Source: MGBC108787 sp964591225 (GTDB lineage Bacteria; Bacillota_I; Bacilli_A; RF39; UBA660). Taken from it: a stretch of 9,746 nucleotides of DNA. The DNA is taken from assembly GCA_964591225.1 (NCBI GenBank), contig CAZQAO010000034.1, forward strand, positions 1-9,746, written 5' to 3'. Made by a program: the position numbers and the translations under genes. Positions within the stretch are counted from its first letter, which is position 1, and each line of letters starts with the position of its first letter. A model generated the notes under the pieces. It ran no database searches and was not told the origin of the DNA. It saw only the letters and a list, made by a program, of their open reading frames with translations. This document shows positions 6,357 to 9,746 of this stretch, piece after piece.

Positions 6357-6500
6357 ATGAATAGAAATAGTAATTCTAGAAGTAATTCTAGAAATAATCA
6401 AAACCAAAATTCTAGAACTAACAGTAGTAGAAATAACCAAAAAGATCAAAGTTCTAGAAACAGCCATAGCAAATCTAATAGAAACGATCAATCTCGTTAG
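6357..6500 (+). CDS. 47-residue Asn/Ser/Arg/Gln-rich low-complexity protein
   Basis: Short gene with ATG at 6357-6359, TAG at 6498-6500, and a very strong ribosome binding site (TAGGAGGT at 6341-6348). The product contains 14 Asn, 13 Ser, 8 Arg and 5 Gln; these make up 40 of 47 residues. It has no hydrophobic residue apart from the initiator Met, and a net charge of about +8. It reads as irregular repeats of N-S-R units. At DNA level TTCTAGA recurs four times (6373-6465). Such a chain must be disordered and could bind nucleic acid or be a spore or envelope component, but I know no firm family. The strong binding site and the terminator just past its stop (6511-6543) argue for a real gene. The antisense frame at 6297-6491 has no binding site and is a shadow. 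Confidence 0.75.
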   Translation: MNRNSNSRSNSRNNQNQNSRTNSSRNNQKDQSSRNSHSKSNRNDQSR

Positions 6501-6510
6501 TTAGAACGTC

Positions 6511-6543
6511 AAAAGGAAACGATTTTCAAGTTTCCTTTTTTTT
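6511..6543 (+). terminator. Rho-independent terminator of the 47-aa gene, overlapping the xerD 3' end
   Basis: AAAAGGAAAC (6511-6520), nine-base loop, GTTTCCTTTT (6530-6539), then T to 6543. The stem has ten perfect base pairs. It starts ten bases after the 47-residue gene stops. Its right half encodes the last residues (KKKET) of XerD on the other strand. Read on the minus strand the hairpin also forms but ends in only four T, so it may weakly terminate xerD too. Confidence 0.85.
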
Positions 6544-7413
6544 AGAACGGGGATGTAAAGCATAATCTTCTTTGATTTTATCTTGTAAAAGATGGGTATA
6601 GATTTGGGTAGTCGAAATATCACTGTGCCCTAATAACTCTTGAATAACTCTTAAATCCGCTCCATGATTTAGTAAATGGGTAGCATACGAATGTCTTAGC
6701 GTATGCGGACTAATATCTTTTTCTATCCCCTGTTTTTTGGCAATTTGTTTTAAGTTTTTAAAAAATCCTTGTCTTGAGATAGGATTACCAAAATTATTAA
6801 TAAAAACATAATCACTATCTTTCTTTTTTAATAGGGTCCCACGATAATCAGTTAAATATATATTTAAATATTTATGAGCAATATCAGATATTGGACTTAT
6901 GCGCTCTTTACTGCCCTTCCCCACTACTCTTATATAATCATCTTCTAAATGAATTTGATTAACTTTTAAATTAACTAGTTCTGATACTCTAATACCGGTC
7001 GCATATAATAATTCTAACATAGCTTTATTACGATAATCATAAGCAGTTAGTAACGGAATATCTAAGAGTTTATTAATCTCTTCTTCGGTTAAATAATGAG
7101 GTAAAGTTTTAGATATTTTGGGCATCCGAATATTTTCACAAGGATTAAAATTAATCTCTTCTTCTAATACTAAAAAAGCATAGAAGTTTTTAAGTACCGT
7201 TAAATAATGAGCCCTACTCTTTTCTGCCATCAATTCATTATATTTTAAATATGATTCAATATCTTCTTTCGTAACCATAGTAATAGATTTACCATTTAAA
7301 AAAGTTTCAAAACGCTCTAAATTATCACGATATGAAGATATCGTATTCTTAGATAATTTTCGTTCAAATTGTAAGTAATCTAAATATTTATTATAATACT
7401 CTTGATTAGTCAT
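6526..7413 (-). CDS. xerD: Site-specific tyrosine recombinase XerD (or XerC/D-type)
   Basis: Tyrosine recombinase of 295 residues, normal for XerC/XerD. The N-terminal core-binding SAM-like domain spans about 1-90 (YLQFERKLSKNTISSYRDNL). The catalytic domain holds Arg142 (ATGIRVSEL), Lys166 (VGKGSKER), His237 and Arg240 (HTLRHSYATHL), His263 (LGHSDIST) and the nucleophile Tyr272 (TQIYTHL). All six key residues are present. In cells XerC and XerD act together on dif to resolve chromosome dimers under FtsK/SpoIIIE control, and a dif site lies at 4848-4875. XerD rather than XerC is preferred because of the overall sequence feel and because of spoIIM in the neighbourhood, as in B. subtilis; this is not certain. 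The ATG follows AAGGAGTC. A -10 TATAAT is at 7441-7436. The 3' end overlaps a terminator used from the other strand. Confidence 0.92.
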   Translation of the reverse strand: MTNQEYYNKYLDYLQFERKLSKNTISSYRDNLERFETFLNGKSITMVTKEDIESYLKYNELMAEKSRAHYLTVLKNFYAFLVLEEEINFNPCENIRMPKISKTLPHYLTEEEINKLLDIPLLTAYDYRNKAMLELLYATGIRVSELVNLKVNQIHLEDDYIRVVGKGSKERISPISDIAHKYLNIYLTDYRGTLLKKKDSDYVFINNFGNPISRQGFFKNLKQIAKKQGIEKDISPHTLRHSYATHLLNHGADLRVIQELLGHSDISTTQIYTHLLQDKIKEDYALHPRSKKKET

Positions 7414-7435
7414 AAAAAAGACTCCTTATAGTTAA

Positions 7436-7464
7436 ATTATAACGAATTTTAGTGATAAAAAAAA
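7436..7464 (-). promoter_or_regulatory. Probable xerD promoter
   Basis: Minus-strand perfect TATAAT (7441-7436), with only TTTTTT at the -35 position (7464-7459) 17 bases upstream. It is 22 bases from the xerD ATG and back-to-back with the rarA promoter. Confidence 0.6.
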
Positions 7465-7468
7465 GAGT

Positions 7469-7497
7469 TTTACTAGCTATTTACTTTTTGTTATAAT
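7469..7497 (+). promoter_or_regulatory. Promoter of rarA-gpsA
   Basis: TTTACT (7469-7474), 17-bp spacer, perfect TATAAT (7492-7497). Transcription is expected to start near 7503-7505, giving a leader of only about ten bases before the UUG start at 7515. The promoter is divergent from that of xerD. Confidence 0.75.
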
Positions 7498-7504
7498 AAT
7501 AAGT

Positions 7505-7510
7505 GGTGAT
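7505..7510 (+). promoter_or_regulatory. Ribosome binding site GGTGAT that fixes the rarA start
   Basis: GGTGAT followed by AAAG and TTG reproduces the GGTGAT-N3/4-start arrangement of most genes in this window. The upstream GTG codons at 7503 and 7506 overlap this site and cannot use it, so TTG at 7515 is the likely start. Confidence 0.75.
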
Positions 7511-7514
7511 AAAG

Positions 7515-8717
7515 TTGGAACTACTTTCTAATAAATTAAGACCTAATAAATTAGCTGATGTTATTGGTCAAGATCATTTAATTGGACCCAATAAAGTTTT
7601 ATCCAATATGGTTTTGAACCAAAAAATATTTTCGTTTATCTTATATGGCAAACCCGGCACTGGAAAAACTAGTATTGCCAATGCGATTGTTCAAGAATTA
7701 AAGCGCCCCCACCGTTTTTTAAATGCTACCATCAATAATAAAAAAGATTTTGATATTGTTATTGAAGAAGCCAAAATGGCAGGAGAAATGATTTTAATTA
7801 TCGATGAAATTCATCGTATGAATAAAGATAAACAAGATTTATTACTACCCTATATTGAAAATGGTTTAATAATTCTCATTGGTCTTACTACTTCCAATCC
7901 TTATCATACCATTAATCCTGCTATTCGGAGTCGTGTGCAAATATTTGAAGTCCATGAACTTACGTTAGCAGATATTAAAAAAGGTTTAAAAAAAGCTTGT
8001 TTAGAACTAGAAAATATTAAAATTGATGAAGAAAGTTTAGATTATATTGCTCAAGTTTCTTCGGGAGATCTTCGTAGTGCTCTTAATTTATTAGAAATGA
8101 GTTACTATTCGACTCAAGATAAAAAAATTACTTTAGAAATAGTTAAAACGATTAATAGTAAACCCGTCTTCTTTCATGATAAAAATGAAGATGGTCATTA
8201 TGATGTTTTAAGTGCTTTTCAAAAATCGATTCGGGGTAGTGATCCCGATGCCGCTTTACATTATCTAGCGAGGTTACTAGAAGCTGGTGATTTAGATAGT
8301 ATTTATAGACGAATGAGTGTTATTGCTTATGAAGATATAGGGCTTGCTAATCCTTCGATCGGACCTAAAGTAATGGCAGCTATTCATGCCTCGGAACTAG
8401 TAGGATTACCAGAAGCGGTGATACCCTTAGGAACAGTTGTTACCGAAATGGCTTTGTCGCCGAAGAGCAATAGTGCCTATAAAGGAATTAATGCGGCTTT
8501 GAGTGATATTAGAGCAGGTAACACCGGAAATGTTCCTAATCATATTAAAACTTCTAGTTCAACTTATAAATATCCTCACGATTATCCTCATGATTGGGTT
8601 TATCAAGAATATATGCCCGAACAATTAAAAGGGAAAAAATATTATCAAGCTAAATTAAATAAATATGAAGCCAATATTAATAAATTATATATGGAAATGA
8701 AAGGTGAAAAGAAATGA
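7515..8717 (+). CDS. rarA: Replication-associated recombination protein RarA (MgsA), AAA+ ATPase
   Basis: AAA+ ATPase related to clamp loaders that works at stalled replication forks with SSB and recombination proteins. From the TTG start it has 400 residues and begins MELLSNKLRPNKLADVIGQ, the usual RarA opening (LRP...GQ). Walker A GKPGTGKT is at 45-52, Walker B ILIIDEIHR at about 93-101, and the sensor-1 segment GLTTSNP at 123-129, followed by the Arg-finger region NPAIRSR. The C-terminal MgsA/RarA tetramerisation domain is recognisable from about residue 205 (HYDVLSAFQKSIRGSDPDAALHYLARLLEAGD split by eye into its conserved blocks) through YEDIGLANP and the HDYPHDWVYQEYMPE segment. It lies first in an operon with gpsA, whose ATG overlaps its TGA stop. 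Function beyond fork repair is not indicated. Confidence 0.95.
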   Translation: MELLSNKLRPNKLADVIGQDHLIGPNKVLSNMVLNQKIFSFILYGKPGTGKTSIANAIVQELKRPHRFLNATINNKKDFDIVIEEAKMAGEMILIIDEIHRMNKDKQDLLLPYIENGLIILIGLTTSNPYHTINPAIRSRVQIFEVHELTLADIKKGLKKACLELENIKIDEESLDYIAQVSSGDLRSALNLLEMSYYSTQDKKITLEIVKTINSKPVFFHDKNEDGHYDVLSAFQKSIRGSDPDAALHYLARLLEAGDLDSIYRRMSVIAYEDIGLANPSIGPKVMAAIHASELVGLPEAVIPLGTVVTEMALSPKSNSAYKGINAALSDIRAGNTGNVPNHIKTSSSTYKYPHDYPHDWVYQEYMPEQLKGKKYYQAKLNKYEANINKLYMEMKGEKK

Positions 8718-9688
8718 AAATAGGAATTATTGGTACAGGTGTTTTTAGTACCGCTGTTGCCATTTTATTAGCTGCTAATAAAGAAAATAATATTACAATG
8801 TGGAGTGAAAATGAAGCTTTAATTGAAGAATTTAAAAAGACTAAGAAATTAAATCAAATTATTCCGAATAAAACTATTCCCAAAAATATTACGATTACTA
8901 ATCAATACGAAGAAGCTCTTCAAGATGCCAAAATTGTTTTCTTAATGACTAGTGCTACTTATATTGAAAAAGTATGTAAAGATATTAAACATATTATTCC
9001 TAAAGATATTCCGGTCTGTATTGGTACTAAAGGTATTAATGATAAAAAAATGGTTCATAGTATTGTTCATAAATATTTAAATAATAAAATAACTATTATG
9101 AGTGGCCCCACATTTTCTAAAGATGTAGCTAATGAAGAACCAATTGGTTTTGTGTTAGCTAGTAAAGATAAAAAGGCACGCAAAATAATTAAAGATGCTT
9201 TTCTTTATTTAGATGTCGATATCGAAGAAACTAATGATGTCGAAGGTGTGGCATTATGTTCTTGTCTTAAAAATATTTATGCACTAGGATCCGGTATTTT
9301 AAGTGGTCTTGGCTATCACGAAAGTACTAATGCGTTATATCTAACGCAAGTGTTTAAAGAACTATACTTAATTTTATATCATTATAATTCTTCTCTAGAT
9401 ACTTTACATGGCTATGCGGGATTAGGAGATTTAATCGCTACTTGCAATTCTCCTCAAAGCCGTAACTTTATGTATGGCGAAATGATTGGTAAAAAAACTA
9501 GTAAAAAAACGCAAGAGAAATTTTTAAGTCAAAATACTATTGAAGGTTTACAAGCTCTAGAACCAATTCATAAACTATTACATCGCAAACATATTAAATG
9601 TCCCCTATTAAATACTTTATATAAGATTATTATCCAAGAAGCAGAACCCCAAATACTAGTTAAAGAAATCATAAAAAAAGACGATTAA
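8714..9688 (+). CDS. gpsA: NAD(P)+-dependent glycerol-3-phosphate dehydrogenase GpsA
   Basis: Cytoplasmic enzyme that reduces dihydroxyacetone phosphate to sn-glycerol 3-phosphate for phospholipid synthesis. The 324 residues are normal length. The N-terminal Rossmann motif is GIIGTGVFSTAVA (4-16). SGPTFSKDVA (130-139), the catalytic Lys186 in CLKNIYALGSGI, and HGYAGLGDLIATC (232-244) with SRN (249-251) are all family signatures. The usual W/Y-G pair of the Rossmann loop (GxGxWGTALA) is Phe-Ser here, a mild oddity. The ATG overlaps the rarA stop as ATGA, with AAAGGTGAAAAGAA upstream inside rarA, so translation is probably coupled. A terminator follows at 9708. GpsA has no functional tie to RarA that I know; the pairing looks like operon convenience. 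Confidence 0.95.
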   Translation: MKIGIIGTGVFSTAVAILLAANKENNITMWSENEALIEEFKKTKKLNQIIPNKTIPKNITITNQYEEALQDAKIVFLMTSATYIEKVCKDIKHIIPKDIPVCIGTKGINDKKMVHSIVHKYLNNKITIMSGPTFSKDVANEEPIGFVLASKDKKARKIIKDAFLYLDVDIEETNDVEGVALCSCLKNIYALGSGILSGLGYHESTNALYLTQVFKELYLILYHYNSSLDTLHGYAGLGDLIATCNSPQSRNFMYGEMIGKKTSKKTQEKFLSQNTIEGLQALEPIHKLLHRKHIKCPLLNTLYKIIIQEAEPQILVKEIIKKDD

Positions 9689-9707
9689 GACATTGAAGTT
9701 GTAAAAT

Positions 9708-9746
9708 AAAAGTAGACACAAAAAAAGAAGTGTTTGCTTTTTGTTT
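9708..9746 (+). terminator. Terminator of the rarA-gpsA operon (T-tract reaches window edge)
   Basis: AAAAGTAGACAC (9708-9719) pairs with GTGTTTGCTTTT (9730-9741), twelve pairs including two G-U, around a ten-base A-rich loop. It is followed by TGTTT at the edge. It lies 19 bases past the gpsA stop. Confidence 0.7.

Noticed and set aside
6297..6491. Minus-strand open frame of 64 codons with a hydrophobic look
   Set aside because: Antisense of the NSR-rich gene; UUG start without a binding site. The plus-strand frame has AGGAGG and a terminator.
6526..7413. Tyrosine recombinase as sign of an integrated phage or mobile element
   Set aside because: Length, motifs and dif nearby fit housekeeping XerC/D; no attachment repeats, phage genes or composition break.

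Overview
The window is a low-G+C bacterial chromosome segment using the standard bacterial code: UGA is a stop in xerD and rarA, and UGG codes Trp. Gene content (MnmA, RarA, XerD, GpsA, a SpoIIM-like protein, Bacillota-type ribosome binding sites and promoters) points to Bacillota. The long Asn-rich loop after the PP-loop of MnmA resembles Mollicutes and their relatives. A gut-type, Mollicutes-related member of the Bacilli is my best guess, as an inference.

Layout, left to right. (1) 1-1611: a minus-strand type IV pilus/secretion assembly ATPase (GspE/PilB family) that runs off the left edge, with a long acidic C-terminal tail and a good promoter. (2) 1635-1766: a 33-residue single-pass membrane miniprotein on the minus strand, followed by its own terminator. 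(3) 1840-4431, plus strand: a SpoIIM-like membrane protein, the tRNA 2-thiouridylase MnmA, and an XRE-type regulator. The regulator's consensus promoter sits inside an inverted repeat. (4) 4432-4892: a gene-free stretch of about 13-15% G+C between convergent genes, carrying at 4848-4875 a clear dif-type XerC/XerD recombination site. (5) 4893-6286, minus strand: a ZIP metal transporter followed by a class I glutamine amidotransferase, probably one operon. (6) 6357-6543: a 47-residue Asn/Ser/Arg/Gln-rich small protein (plus) whose terminator overlaps the 3' end of xerD. (7) 6526-7413, minus: the XerD recombinase. (8) 7469-9746, plus: rarA and gpsA, overlapping by four bases and ending in a terminator at the right edge.

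The main result is the dif site. It implies that the window spans the replication terminus, where FtsK/SpoIIIE-driven XerCD recombination resolves chromosome dimers. Three things in the window agree: a XerD gene lies 1.65 kb away, genes on both flanks converge on the site, and the surrounding DNA is extremely AT-rich. Three proteins in the window belong to chromosome maintenance or are often linked to it (XerD, RarA and, through gene neighbourhood in Bacillus, SpoIIM).

Two starts should be moved relative to the longest open frame: the XRE gene to 3642 and rarA to a UUG at 7515. Two short genes (1665-1766 and 6357-6500) would be missed by ordinary length cutoffs.
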